From the NCBI GenBank assembly GCA_035048485.1, contig CM068582.1:12097501-12161500 (forward strand): 64,000 nt of DNA, given 5' to 3'. The stretch is from Pteria penguin. Its lineage: Eukaryota; Mollusca; Bivalvia; Pterioida; Pteriidae. Below the pieces are notes generated by a model. It had not been told where the DNA came from, made no database searches, and worked only from the letters and a program-made list of their open reading frames with translations. The position numbers were made by a program, and so were the translations under genes. This document shows, piece by piece, positions 1 through 15,911 of this stretch. Within the stretch, counting starts at the first letter, position 1. The number at the start of each line of letters is the position of its first letter.

Positions 1-33
1 CAGTCATTCTTGTAACGTCTTAGTAACGTCAAC

Positions 34-3000
34 ATGACTTTTATCAAGGTCGCTTTAATCATCATTTGTGCCATTTCCTTTGTAACACAAAGGAAGAAAG
101 AAGATTTTTCGACACTGGAAAAGTCTTCGAAGTAAGTTATTTATCTTAATTTCTTCTCTGTAATGTCTACTGACGTTGTTATAAATGTGACGTATGTCGG
201 TGTCGGCCCGGATAGCTCAATGGTGATAGTGTTCACTTTCATAGCGGAAGGTTCTGGGTTCGATTCACGGATCTGGCCACAATTTTTCACCCTGCCTGTT
301 ACAAATTTGGTGCCATGTGAGGGAGAACCAGAATAATTTCTCTGTTCGGTTTCCAGGTCTGGAAATCTTTGACAGGGGGAAGTGTGACGGATGCTGGTAT
401 CCAGTGGCGGATTTAGAAGGGGCCCGCCCCCTCCTTTTGGCCACATATTTACTAGTAAAATCCCAAATTTTGCGCCAAAAATGGCTGAATATTTTGGCTA
501 ATACACATGTGCAACCCCCCTCCCCTCCTTTTCGGAAAACCTGAATCCGCCACTGGTATCGGCCCGGATATCCCAATGTTGAGAGTGTCTGTCTTAACAG
601 CGGAAGGGTCCGACCACAATTTTCATCCTGCCTGTTACATACATACATATGAAGAAATAAAGAGTCTAGTAAGGTCTATACATTGTCCATTTCCTTTTCT
701 TCATCGTATATGTTGGGATCAGATAAGGTCTGGTCTGGGCTGTCGACCCAAGAAGTCTGTTTAAAAGATTCTCATTCTTGACACGAAGTGGGCACTTTCA
801 TTTTCATTTCATAATATGAAATGTTTACAGATATTAAAGATGACAAATATCTTATTCACAAGGTTATATATTTATTTGATAATAATAAACATATATTTAA
901 AAAAGGGTGGGGGATTGACTGAGCATTTCAAAATACTCCCCCCCCCCTTTTGTTTTTTTTTTTTTGGGGGGGGGGGAGATCTTTCACAAGCTCGGTCCTT
1001 TTACCGTGCAAAGTCATCGGCTGGAACTATTTTGAAATACCCAGTACTCAGTCAGTAGCCTGTAATTATAACGGATTTAATTTCATTTCAGTGTTCTGGC
1101 TGTACCAGATAACTACAGTGAAAATGGTGTATCACCCATCAACTCTTCACTGAACTTCAATGAGAATTCAGACAGGACCACGTTGTTTTCCGGTATTACG
1201 TCGTTCCATACAATAAACTACAATCTGCATATTTATGTGTCCAACAACATTTCTCTACACTTTGAGCAGAAGATTCAATCAAAAAACAAGTTGCTACCAC
1301 TCTTCAATGGGGATGTCGACGCATCCAGCGACATGTCCTATTTCATGCCACCAAATGGCAACACTTCAATGGTACACTTCAATCACTTACTGCCATCATC
1401 TACCTCTATTTCTTCGCCATTCGAACAGAAGAGTGTACCAAATGCCAATATTTCCCTCGACTTTATTCAGGATATTCAATCCTCGGTCACGTCTTCATCT
1501 CAGCATATCTTTCCGGAAGTACCCACATCGACGATCACGTCGCCACTACCGACTGACCAAAAACCTTCCACCAAGGAAAGAAGTGGCCCCACACTAAAGG
1601 GAGCCTCCGCCATAGTTGACGGATATGCTATATACATGTATATCCTGTTAGCTGTTGTGATGGCGCTGCTAACAGGGCTAGTGACAATAGTGGCATATTT
1701 CTGGCGAAGTAACCACCTTATGCGCAAAGGTAAGCTTTGACAAATCAGGGGAAATAAAAAATAACTGTGTAATTGGGATTTATATCATTTCAATAATTCT
1801 CCTCATGAAACCAATATTAAACACCTGGTGACATAACCCAGGGTTCGAACCAGATCTTCTGCACCACTGTGCTGTCCTATGACATATTTGAAATATTCTG
1901 ATATTTAAATATGCATAATGACTAGTAGTCATTATGCATATCTAAATATCAGAATATTCCGATAATATAATCTTATCTGAAATCAAGAAAAGAGGCCATT
2001 ATAAATGATTTAGATAACTGTCGTAATTGGTCTTTGTATACTATATTGTAGAAGCCATCGTTTCTACATTGATTTTGTATTTAAATTTTGTTTTGCAGAA
2101 ATAACTGAATTAAAGGAATATTTGAGCTACGCAAAACAAAATTTGGAGGAGATGAAAACAAACATGATCGCAGTAGATAATCGTAAGTATATTTAGTATA
2201 TATACATCTAGTGTAGTATATCTACATTTTCACAAGGGAAAGACTATATATATATATATATATGAAAGGGAGGTAACCCATTGATTGCATTTTTACAATG
2301 TATATATATACTATTCTTTTTATACATGTATACGTGTATATTGACATGAAAACTCTTCTCTTTGTTTTAGAAAATGAACAGCTCTTCATCAAATTGTCAA
2401 AAGAAAAGCAAGATAAAGAAGAGTCATTACGAACTGCTATAGGTAAGCTTTCTATCATCACGGACTTTTCTTCCTATAGAAGATATATCTCATGGATACG
2501 CCAATGAAGTAATGCATACATAGATCTACTTCCTAGATTCGCGCCTGAATTAATGCATACATGTTTTCTTGTGTATTTATTATTTGTTACTTCAAAATAT
2601 TTTCGTTTTTATAGATCTGCGATTTGAATACTTTAAGCAAGAAGCTATGCTTACTAAGAGATTGTATGCCATTGAGAGACAATTCCAAAGTTCTGAACGA
2701 ACAATAGGTGAGTAGGCTTATAAAATGTATATGGAAGGGCTGGACATGGTGGAATGAAACCTGGGAGGAGTGTAGTATCATCCCCCCCCCCTCCGGAATG
2801 CCTTTCTCATCAGGCCTTACTCTGGTTTCATTACACATAACTTAATGAGATGTTAATTAACATTGCATACACTACAGTCTCACGAATAAATTAATTATCC
2901 CATTGGTATCAAGTGATAAAAGAAACATTCTTATTAGTTTATCATAGTAGTGTATCAGTGGCGGATCCAGAATTTCCGAAAAGGGGGGGGGATTGGTATT

Positions 3001-4238
3001 AGCCAAACTTGCCATATTTGGTGCTAAATCTGGATTTTTACTATTAAATATGTCACCCCGGCCCCCCCCCCCCCCCTCTAAATCCGCCACTGTGTATTGA
3101 CATTTCAGTTTCAGATATTTCAACTGACCAAATTTGAATATTTCAGATGAGGAAGTAAGCAAGCATGCAGCTGATATCGAATGCTTGATGGAAGAATTCA
3201 ATGTTAATAAACGTAAGTATAGACACTACATTGTAATAACGAATTTAGATGTATTTTGTGTTTCTAAACATTTCTTGAAATCTGACACGAACACGTTTAT
3301 AATCTTTAATTATTTCTGTATTGTAGAAACTACAGACATGGCATCTCAGACCTGGGGAATCCCCAGCACGAAGGGTAAGTATCATATTTTTTTTATATTT
3401 CTCATGGAAACCAAAATGTATATGTTAGACCATCAAAGTAGAAATCCAATGATAATTTCAATTTATTCCATTATCAAATGTTCAAATACATTGTCTTGGA
3501 GAATGGTTTAATTCTATTTATTGATAGAATAAAACTCCATCAAATCCAATCCCAGTTGTTAATTCATTGTTGAAGAGAAGAATATGAATTTTTGACTTAA
3601 GTATATTCTCAGTTTATGGCGCCGGACCCAGGTCATACAGTTTTTTTTTTCTCGTTTGTTGGCTGACTTGATGGTCAATGCAAACAAACCAGATGGCGCT
3701 GTCGTATGCTTTGTGATTCTGCAAGCGTCGTCGTTGGTGTCGTGTTATAATGTACAATAGAAATGTTACTGATGTTATGTCTCTGTGGCTCTTACAACAA
3801 TGCATCAAGACGGACACTGATGGTTCCCGAACATCAGAAGCGAGGCTCTAGAGAGATCCAATGCCACAAAGTATACAATACAAATGGTTGGTTGATTGGT
3901 GTTTTACGTCGCTTTCAACAATATTTTAGTTATATCGCGACATGGAAGCAGGAGGTTACCAACCTCTTAAACATAGTGGCGCAATCCGGGAATCGAGCCC
4001 GGATCGTCGGCGCCGCAAGCCAAGCGCTTAACCACTTCACCAAGCCTGCCCCCAATACAAATGGAATACTATTATATAAATATATATTCGTAGTTTCGTG
4101 TCGAATAGTAATTGTGGTTCAGTTCAGTTCTGTTTATATCCTTTTTCCAGTATGTTTGATGTTTTGTTTTGTTTTCCAGGCATCCTTATCAAAGGCAATA
4201 AAGTAAGGAGATTTAAGAAGACGGTGTCATTCTGGTGA
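34..4238 (+). CDS. Orphan type I membrane protein with cytoplasmic coiled coil, paralogue A
   Basis: I do not recognise this family. Eight exons join in frame into 385 residues: 34-131, 1092-1729, 2099-2182, 2371-2442, 2615-2707, 3147-3212, 3327-3374, 4180-4238 (TGA at 4236). All introns are GT..AG. The start at 34 opens a hydrophobic signal peptide (MTFIKVALIIICAISFV). Exon 2 encodes a Ser/Thr/Pro/Asn-rich ectodomain without cysteines and with about five N-glycosylation motifs, then a membrane span at about residues 213-236 followed by WRSNHLMRKG, which fits a cytoplasmic C-terminus. Exons 3-7 are Glu/Lys/Leu-rich and heptad-like, so a parallel coiled coil is likely. The tail is basic and ends TVSFW. 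Exons 3-7 are all multiples of three with phase-1 borders. Exon structure and phases match paralogue B exactly. Function is unknown; a receptor or adhesion-type membrane protein is only a guess. Confidence 0.8.
206..600 (+). repeat. tRNA-derived SINE-like repeat in intron 1, copy A
   Basis: A tRNA-like head (GGATAGCTCAATGG A-box-like segment, GGTTCGATTC B-box) starts near 206. A second, degenerate head starts near 559. The pair looks dimeric and is split by a CAGTGGCGG element. The same arrangement occurs at 7796-8230. Confidence 0.55.
402..555. mobile_element. Short non-autonomous DNA element with CAGTGGCGGAT termini, copy A
   Basis: The element starts CAGTGGCGGATTTAG and ends AATCCGCCACTG, an inverted terminal repeat. 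It is flanked by the 5-bp direct repeat GTATC (397-401 and 556-560). The interior has C-rich and G-rich blocks and no coding capacity. The same insertion is present at 8008-8156, so it predates the gene duplication. Confidence 0.7.
1890..1960. repeat. Near-perfect 34-bp-arm palindrome in intron 2, copy A
   Basis: Arms 1890-1923 and 1927-1960 match as reverse complements at about 32 of 34 positions around a 3-base centre. The corresponding intron of copy B (around 9507) lacks it. It lies outside the exons and splice sites. Confidence 0.8.
2956..3092. mobile_element. CAGTGGCGGAT-ended element private to copy A
   Basis: Termini CAGTGGCGGATCCAG and AAATCCGCCACTG form inverted repeats. They are flanked by the 5-bp duplication TGTAT (2951-2955 and 3093-3097). 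Paralogue B has the single unfilled site TGTAT at 10385-10389. The element contains long G and C runs. Confidence 0.8.
3888..4053 (-). mobile_element. tRNA-derived SINE, second family, private to copy A
   Basis: Read on the minus strand, it has a tRNA-like head with B-box (GGCTCGATTCC) at the high-coordinate end and ends in ..CCAACCA-type sequence at the low end. It is flanked by the direct repeat AATACAAATGG (3877-3887 and 4054-4064). Copy B has the unfilled site at 11582-11591. A second copy lies at 29325-29492. Confidence 0.75.
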
Positions 4239-5489
4239 CCATGTCCACTGTATTCTTACGATGTGATGCCGTATATACAATTATATATATCACACAACAA
4301 CAATGCTTCTGTGTTTTTAATTTCAATGAATTGTTGGTGTTTTCTGTCGCTTCAAAGAGACCTCCTATCATATCTTGATATAATACCTGGTTCCCGGAAC
4401 CTTTATTCATTGGAGGAAACAAAAATTCAAGATGTGTCCCGGACACCAGACTAATCGCCAACATCTTAAGAGAAATATGCTGATCGAACCCAATTAAAAA
4501 TGAATTGGTGTGGTTAACCGGTTTACGGACCCATCTTCCCACTTGCCACAAAAGCAGTATAATCAAATGACACACGTTTAAAAATCTATAAATAATCCTC
4601 CATGAAGAGAACAAGGATCTCGGTTTTAGAGGTCCTAAATATACGACTGAATTCACTGGAATTTTCAAAGCTAAGAATCGCCCATTTGCCCAAAAGTTTG
4701 ACTCCCCTGGAAAAAAAATCTTGGATCTGCGGATGAGCATGGAAAAAATTAAGCAATCACTTCTTTGGTGTAAAATGCCTGAAGGACAAGTAGAATTGTA
4801 TATATCGGCCACAAATATCATATCTAATGTTGTTTAGGTATGAAAGGCAGTAGATAAATTTATTCAAATCTATATAAAATTTCTCGCTTCCGTTTTTTCA
4901 GTAAAACGGGAAACGCGCCAAAAATAGTGGAGCGTAGGGGTGTATATATTGTTTCTCATTTTAAGGAAGTGATCAAGAGTTATGCAGCAACCATATTTTC
5001 AGTATGAGTTGATTAAGTTCACTATATAGTAAAACAGTTATGGACTTTTTACTCAGTGAATACATAGGTGACGTCACAGTTTCCGTAGAACATCCCCTTG
5101 ACTCTTAAAGATGATGTCATAGCTTGGAAAAGCCGGTGCTTGATGAAATAAACACCTTTAAACTGAGTGTAAACATGTGACAAAAAGAATCTGAAATGAA
5201 TTTTCATTTCATACAGTATTTATGAAACTCGTTATAGTTGACCCCGGGACTTCTCGTAGACGTTCAGAAGTGTCATTAACAGAAAATTTAATTCTTCCGT
5301 CTCTCTGCCGGTGGCGACTTCCATTAAGTGGTGGAGAATAACGAATCAACAGGATTATTCCGCCTCTTTAGTGAAGGGGCTAGTGTAAACATAATGGAAA
5401 AGATAAAGCCCCATGATGAGGATTTACCAACAGTGGCGCCAGTGTTCCGTAACAGTTCATTGTTCAATGCAACATAGAAGAGAGATACA
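4239..5489. other. Intergenic sequence after copy A
   Basis: The first ~250 bp still align with the sequence after copy B. The rest is AT-rich, with no exon-like block and no family I recognise. The long open frame on the minus strand here is antisense to the last exon and does not look coding. Confidence 0.5.
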
Positions 5490-6235
5490 CCGACTAGCAC
5501 ACCTCACCAGTTCCCTCTAACAAACTCCAAAAGATACATGTACAATAGTTAGCACACCTTACCAGTTCACTCTTACAAACTCCAGAAGATACACTGGATA
5601 GCAAACCTTATAAGTTCACTCTAACAAACTCCAGAAGATACACTGGCTAACACACCTTACCAGTTCACTCTAACAAACTCCAGAAGATACACTGGCTAGC
5701 ACACCTTACCAGTTCCTTCTAACAAACTCCAGAAGATACACTGGATAGCAAACCTTATAAGTTCACTCTAACAAACTCCAGAAGATACACTGGCTAACAC
5801 ACCATACCAGTTCACTCTAACAAACTCCAGAAGATACACTGGCTAGCACACCTTACCAGTTCCTTCTAACAAACTCCAGAAGATACACTGACTAGCACAC
5901 CTTACCAGTTCCCTCTAACAAACTCCAGAAGATACACTGGCTAGCACACCTTACCAGTTCCTTCTAACAAACTCCAGAAGATACACTGCATAGCAAACCT
6001 TACCAGTTCCCTCTAACAAACTCCAGAAGATACACTGGCTAGCACACCTTAGAAGTTCACTATAACAAACTCCAGAAGATACACTGGTTAGCACACCTCA
6101 CCCGTTCACTCTAACAAACTCCAGAAGATACACTGGCTAGCACACCTTACCAGCTCACTCTAACAAACTCCAGGAGATACCCTGGTTAACAGACCGTCCC
6201 AGTTCACTCATTCAGACTCCTGAAGATACATCGAC
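5490..6235. repeat. 49-bp minisatellite, about 15 units
   Basis: Tandem units of about 49 bp, containing AACAAACTCCAGAAGATACA followed by variants of CTGGCTAGCACACCTTACC and AGTTC. Variant units recur every three units: the GGATAGCAAACC variant is at 5596 and 5743, 147 bp apart, so part of the array has a trimeric higher-order structure. Units decay towards the right edge. Confidence 0.9.
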
Positions 6236-7590
6236 TGCATACTTATACCGTAAAAACCTACTGTACTGCGATAATATCTGTACAGGTATATTGTTTGTCA
6301 CAAAAAGGTACCTTTGTTTTATAAGCAGACGACTAGCTCGTCTGAGGGAAAAGGGGGTAATTTTGTCGAGTCAGATTATTTCCAACAACAACCAGAATTA
6401 TCAAGCCACCCACCATGAAATCATATAACGTCGCCCTTGAGATTATGCTTAAGAGTGGAATAAATAGAGGAAGTTGATGTTTTTACAAAAGTCAGATGCG
6501 GATTCGAAATTTTGTTCAGAGCCCTCCTCCCCCCTCCCCCTTCCCAATATATGTTCCGATATGAGGTTCACGAATCTTTCTGTGTGTAGAAATACTTTTT
6601 TGCATCGAAAAATAACCCCCAAAAAGTAAATTTCTCATTGGGTCCAGATCCCCATTCCAGCGCTCTGGATCCGCGCATGAAAATTGTATGCCACAATAGT
6701 CGAGATTAATTCTTTGTTAAAAAGAAACAAAAATTGTCACGAAACTTGCAATATTTATTAAAAATACAAACCCGAACATTTTGAATTTGACAACTTTCGG
6801 CGAGGCTAATTTGTCACGTACACGGTTTTACTTCTATTGAAAAAAAAACAACCACCCCCCCCCAAACCCCCCAAAAACAAAAACTCTGATAATGCAGTTA
6901 AATAGGCTTTGTACAGCGGTTGCCTCGAAAACTAAATTATTTACTTTTCTGACGGACGTGCGCTACTGGTGGTGAACAACATGTGGTTAACAACAAGACA
7001 TAAAACACAGGTAATTTGGATGCTAATCTAATGAATGACTGAAAAAAAATCTTGCACAATAGTCCATTTAGGCGCCATCAGAACCGAATGTAAGAGGCAT
7101 TTTCTGGATTAAAATCGGCGTTACGTTAACGCTTTATTTTCCTAAATGTTATGTGTTTTATTTGGTCAAAAAGGTGGTAAAATTCTTTCTAAATACATTC
7201 TTAGCTCTGTTGAATTTCTATTTCTGTATGAAATAACATATCAGCAACTGGCGTTAGCTGTTGATTGCAAGCTATGAGCCCATTTTATAATACAAATCAA
7301 CAAAGAGGTTAGGCACTCAACTGCCAAATGGAAATAATGTCTTTTAACTTCATAGATATAAATAAATTTCTTAATATATACCAACTATATTGGAGTTTTG
7401 TATAGTAATTGTCATCTCTCAAAGTTTCATCGAAATCAGATAAATTTTTCACCATATACGCGACATGTTTTCCTTGGAAAGAAACACAGTCTACAAAGAC
7501 TCGCAGAAAACAGTCATACTTGTTATTGTTTTCTCCTAGCCAATCAGCGTTAACGTTGTCCTTGACGACGTCATGCGTGCAACATCGCGG
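6236..7590. other. Intergenic sequence before copy B
   Basis: Contains a degenerate GGAT..ATCC-ended element at about 6483-6685 and an A/C-rich tract near 6840-6885. The promoter and 5' UTR of copy B must lie towards the right end, but no defined motif is convincing. Confidence 0.4.
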
Positions 7591-7624
7591 CAGTCATTCT
7601 TGTAAACGTCTTAGTAACGTCAAC

Positions 7625-12141
<4,517 letters not shown>

Positions 12142-12814
12142 CCATGTCAACCGTATTCTTACGGTGTAATGCCGTGTATACAATTATATGTATCACACTA
12201 CCACAATGCTTCTGTGTTTTTTATTTTAATTCAAATTGTTGGTGTTTTATGTCGCTTTAAAGAGACCTCCCTGTCATATCGTGACATAAAAACAGAAGGT
12301 CGTCAATAGCGTCCCTAGAACCAGACCAACTTCTTGAAGAGAAATATACAGATCGAACCCGAATTACATCATCGTAAGCTAAGGGCTTAATCAGAACTGT
12401 ACCTCTCTATCTGGTATCAAATCTAAAGTCAGAGAGTCTGAGAGGAGTATCCTGGCGAATAATTGGACAGTTGCAAGTGTTTCATAGATAAGTTTTGTTT
12501 AGGTTTATGTGTCTAAAAGACGAATATACTTTAAAATCATATGTATGATGTAAAGGGCCTATCTCGGATCCAGAGAAGGATTCGGGGATTGGAGATTCCT
12601 TAACCCGCAACCACACTCACCACCTTGGAATCTTCAAAATGTAAACCCTGATTTATGAAAAAAGTTAAGATTAACACATTTTAACGATTTGGGGTTTTTT
12701 TGCCAAAAGTTTTAAACACCCCCTCCCCTTCCCCATCCTGGATCCGCCCATGAGAATAGAAGAAAGCAACCAACCTAAATAATGACACTGTCCGGGGAAT
12801 TATCTCCGATGCAA
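12142..12814. other. Intergenic sequence after copy B
   Basis: Alignable with copy A's downstream region to about 12361. Then unique sequence with a degenerate GGATCC-ended, C-rich element at about 12552-12754. No gene is seen. Confidence 0.4.
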
Positions 12815-13425
12815 GTCAGACATTAACCAGCTCATCAAACCAGACATTAACCAGTTCACCAACCCAAACATTCACCAGTTCAACGAACCATACAATAACC
12901 AGTTCACCAAGCCACACATTAACCAGTTCACCAAGTCACATATTTACCAGTTCTCCAAGCAACGTAGTAACCAGTTCACCAAACCACACATTAACCAGTT
13001 CACCAAGCCAGATATTTATCATTTTACCAAGCCACACATTTACTAGTTCTTCAAGCCACCTAACGGTATTTACCAGTTCAACAAATCAGACATTAAACAG
13101 TTGACCCTCTCAGACATTGACAAGTTCACCAAGCTACACATTCACTAGTTCACCAAGTCAGACATTAAACTGTTGGCTAAAAGCCATACATTTACCAGTT
13201 CACCAAATCAGACATTATTCAGTTCCCCAAGTCAGACATTTACCAGTTGACCAAGCAACACATTAACCAGTTCACCAAATCACACATTAATCCGTTCTCC
13301 AAGCCACACATTAACCAGTTCATCAAGCCACACATTAACCAGTTCACCAAGCCAGACATTAACCAATTCACCATGCATGACATTAAATAGTTCACCAAGT
13401 TTGCCATAAACCAGTTCACTAAATT
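12815..13425. repeat. 24-bp minisatellite
   Basis: About 25 imperfect units built on ACCAGTTCACCAAGCCACAC plus ATTA. Because 24 is a multiple of three, the minus strand reads as an 8-residue repeat (like LVNWLMCG), which creates an 83-residue open frame that I do not regard as a gene. Confidence 0.9.
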
Positions 13426-14573
13426 TGTCCCTATATTTGGCGTCAGATATAAGGTTCTGTGATCATTGGCACAGTACTTGTCCTCCATCATAGGAAATTG
13501 GACATTACGTTTTTGCTGCGCTCAAGAATCGTAAGCAATGTAGAAATTGCCCCGCGTGTGCACTGTCACGTTTTCAGAGAACTTGCTTTGTCTTTCAATT
13601 TGATTCCCGGACCGCGCAACTTTGTTTAAGAGGTTGCGATATGGCTGAAAATTGTCGAAAGGGACGTTATAATTCCAATCAATCAACCAACCTTTCAATA
13701 TGTTGAAACAGAATGTTTTTAGTTTTTTTTTATTCTGGTTTATTTTATTTTACTTTATAAATACATCTGTATGCAGTGAAAGACTTTATCAAATGTATTT
13801 AAGGGATGAATAAGTAAATAAGTATGGTATGGCATAGTTTATTTGCCCTTAGCCTTTTCAAAACATAAATATATAATTATGTAAACAGTGAGTGGAGTGA
13901 AAATTTGGAGGTATGGACAATTGTAAACATGATATTGTTATGATAACAAATACATGAAAAGCAAATACATGATATGATAGTAATAAATCAAATGGTAAGT
14001 ATAAATGAAAATAAGTACCTTAATCACAGAATCTACGTTTAGATGCACAAATGAGAAATTTTGATAACTTGCGTAAAACTTTCCTATTTTTTAAAGAAGG
14101 CAAAGTAAATATCACAGAGAGAATGGCAGTCGAAGTGGGATACGTAAATAAATGTCAAACAAATTAATGCGGCCGCTACTTGTCTCCGAGCTGCGGTACA
14201 GTAACACAGCCCGGTACATCATACTGGAATATGTCGGGCACATAAGATTTATTTTACCCAATCATTATTACCAGTTTATGTTTAATATATAAATCAGTAG
14301 AGAATTATCCTTCTTAGTGTGTCTAGTCACTAGTGCTGCAGTTGACAGAGCTCCCTCTCCGGTACTGTACCGAGAAGAGTATCTCCTGTTTACCTGATAC
14401 CGCTACTACCCGTTTATTGATAGACGAGTCCATTGCGAAGGAATGGCCGTCTATAGTCACGCTGGACAGTTAGAGATGTTGACCTGATAGTATCTATAAC
14501 TTCATATCTACAATGAGATATACTGTAGTACGGAAAATACGTCTAAAATACGCAAGATCATGATTATTGATTG

Positions 14574-14615
14574 CATGATGATGATGATGATGAGTGATGA
14601 TGATGATGATGATGA

Positions 14616-14666
<51 letters not shown>

Positions 14667-14667
14667 A
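14574..14667. repeat. Compound (GAT)n-(TAAA)n microsatellite
   Basis: Runs of GAT/TGA triplets to about 14615, followed by about 13 TAAA units. Confidence 0.95.
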
Positions 14668-14754
14668 GGGGGTAGGTTTAGTTGTCGACAATAACTTGTA
14701 TATATATATACATAAATATATACATAATATATGCATTATCGAAATCTACCGTCA

Positions 14755-14933
14755 GCATGCGCGGATTCAGAAATTTTTGTCAGAGGGGGTCCAACCAAAA
14801 AAGGTAAATTTTTCTCTTAGACGAGGGGGGTCCAACCCCAAAAATGCCCAAATATTACCTTTTTGGGGTAAAAATTTCGGATTCCAGGGGGTCCAGACCC
14901 CCTACCCCCCCCCCCTTCTGTATCCGCGCATGC
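14755..14933. mobile_element. Related element with GCATGCGCGGAT termini
   Basis: Begins GCATGCGCGGATTCAG and ends TGTATCCGCGCATGC, flanked by GTCA on both sides. The GGATTCAG core and the internal G-rich (gaggggggtcc) and C-rich blocks resemble the CAGTGGCGGAT elements, so it probably belongs to the same broad group. More degenerate relatives occur near 6483-6685 and 12552-12754. Confidence 0.55.
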
Positions 14934-15911
14934 GTCAAGATTGTCTTTTTCTTACTTTAAATTTTTGTTACCGGGTATTTAAAGTGAGCACATAATGACA
15001 AAAATCATTAACCCTGTACGTCCATAAAGTCGACTTTATTTGAATATTTCTAACATTACCAACAAGATTCTTATTCATATCTATCAAATTTATTTTTTGT
15101 AATTAAATGTACTAGTTTTTATAGAATTATTAAAAAAAAAAAAATAGACGTACTTCGCTAAGAACGATAATTCCGCAGTAGAAATAATTTCGGCCCAATC
15201 TCATCACTGATTACCCGTTGATCTCTTTAATATTCGGTATTTTAATTTCTATCATAATAGAGAATTCATTTACAGCATGACAAAACTTTTCGTTCTATAT
15301 TTAATTCTATTCCGCCTCACCGATTTAAAAAATTACCGTGGAACCTTTTTTAACTTTGAATTTTGGTTAGACTATGTACACTGTTGTCTCAAATAATGCT
15401 ATTTTCGTTTACGACTAAGTTAATGACCGGCATGTCTTCAGAAAAAAAAGCTTCATCTTTTTTATAATAAAGTTAAAATATCAGTTACCAGTTTTACAAA
15501 TAATTTTATAGTTATTTTGTAACATTTGTATATTCGTTCTTTGGTCTTTGTAAAGGTATACTATATTTATTTCAACGTCATCGTCACTAAGAAGAGTAAC
15601 TCTTGCTGTTACAGGTTTACATAAGCAAATTAATACACTGATTCCTTAATTTCTCTTTCTCTCTTTATATAAATATATTCGTAAACGTTATTCTATAACA
15701 CTTTAATATTTCATACAAATAAAATATTGAGAATATACAAAAGTAAGATTTTTTATGGAAAACTTCTTTGTCACGCGGCATCACACGCATCCGGTTTTCG
15801 GTAACTAAGATCGCCCTTCTCTGACCTCATTAGATTGTGAAATACTGCGCAGGACGGTACGTTCGACTTATTCACCTAGAATAAGAGTGTGTCAAACGTA
15901 ATCTTTACACG

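Larger units (their letters stand above)
1..4495 (+). repeat. Left unit of a large tandem gene duplication
   Basis: Positions 1-4495 align, introns included, with about 7591-12361, an offset of roughly 7.6 kb at the left end. The match begins at base 1 (cagtcattcttgtaa), so the true left limit may lie outside the window. It continues about 250 bp past the stop codons. Length differences between the units come mainly from insertions: a SINE and a CAGTGGCGG element private to copy A, and a SINE, a long TA tract and extra tandem units private to copy B. Confidence 0.8.
13426..15911. other. Intergenic sequence upstream of PRELID3
   Basis: AT-rich. It holds a (GAT)n then (TAAA)n microsatellite at 14574-14667, the inverted-repeat element at 14755-14933, and otherwise nothing I can assign. 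The PRELID3 promoter and 5' UTR must lie near 15,700-15,911; no TATA box is convincing. Confidence 0.4.

Noticed and set aside
4213..4821. 202-residue minus-strand open frame after copy A
   Set aside because: It overlaps the last exon of copy A in antisense, is broken in the matching region of copy B, and has no recognisable family.
5490..6235. Regular repeats resembling a CRISPR array
   Set aside because: Units are contiguous with no unique spacers, and the genome is eukaryotic. It is a minisatellite.
7409..7624. N-terminal extension of the copy B protein from 7409
   Set aside because: The frame is open but has no ATG, and the signal peptide begins at 7625. Copy A cannot be checked because the window starts there.
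13240..13491. 83-residue open frame with an LVNWLMCG-like repeat
   Set aside because: Product of the 24-bp minisatellite period.
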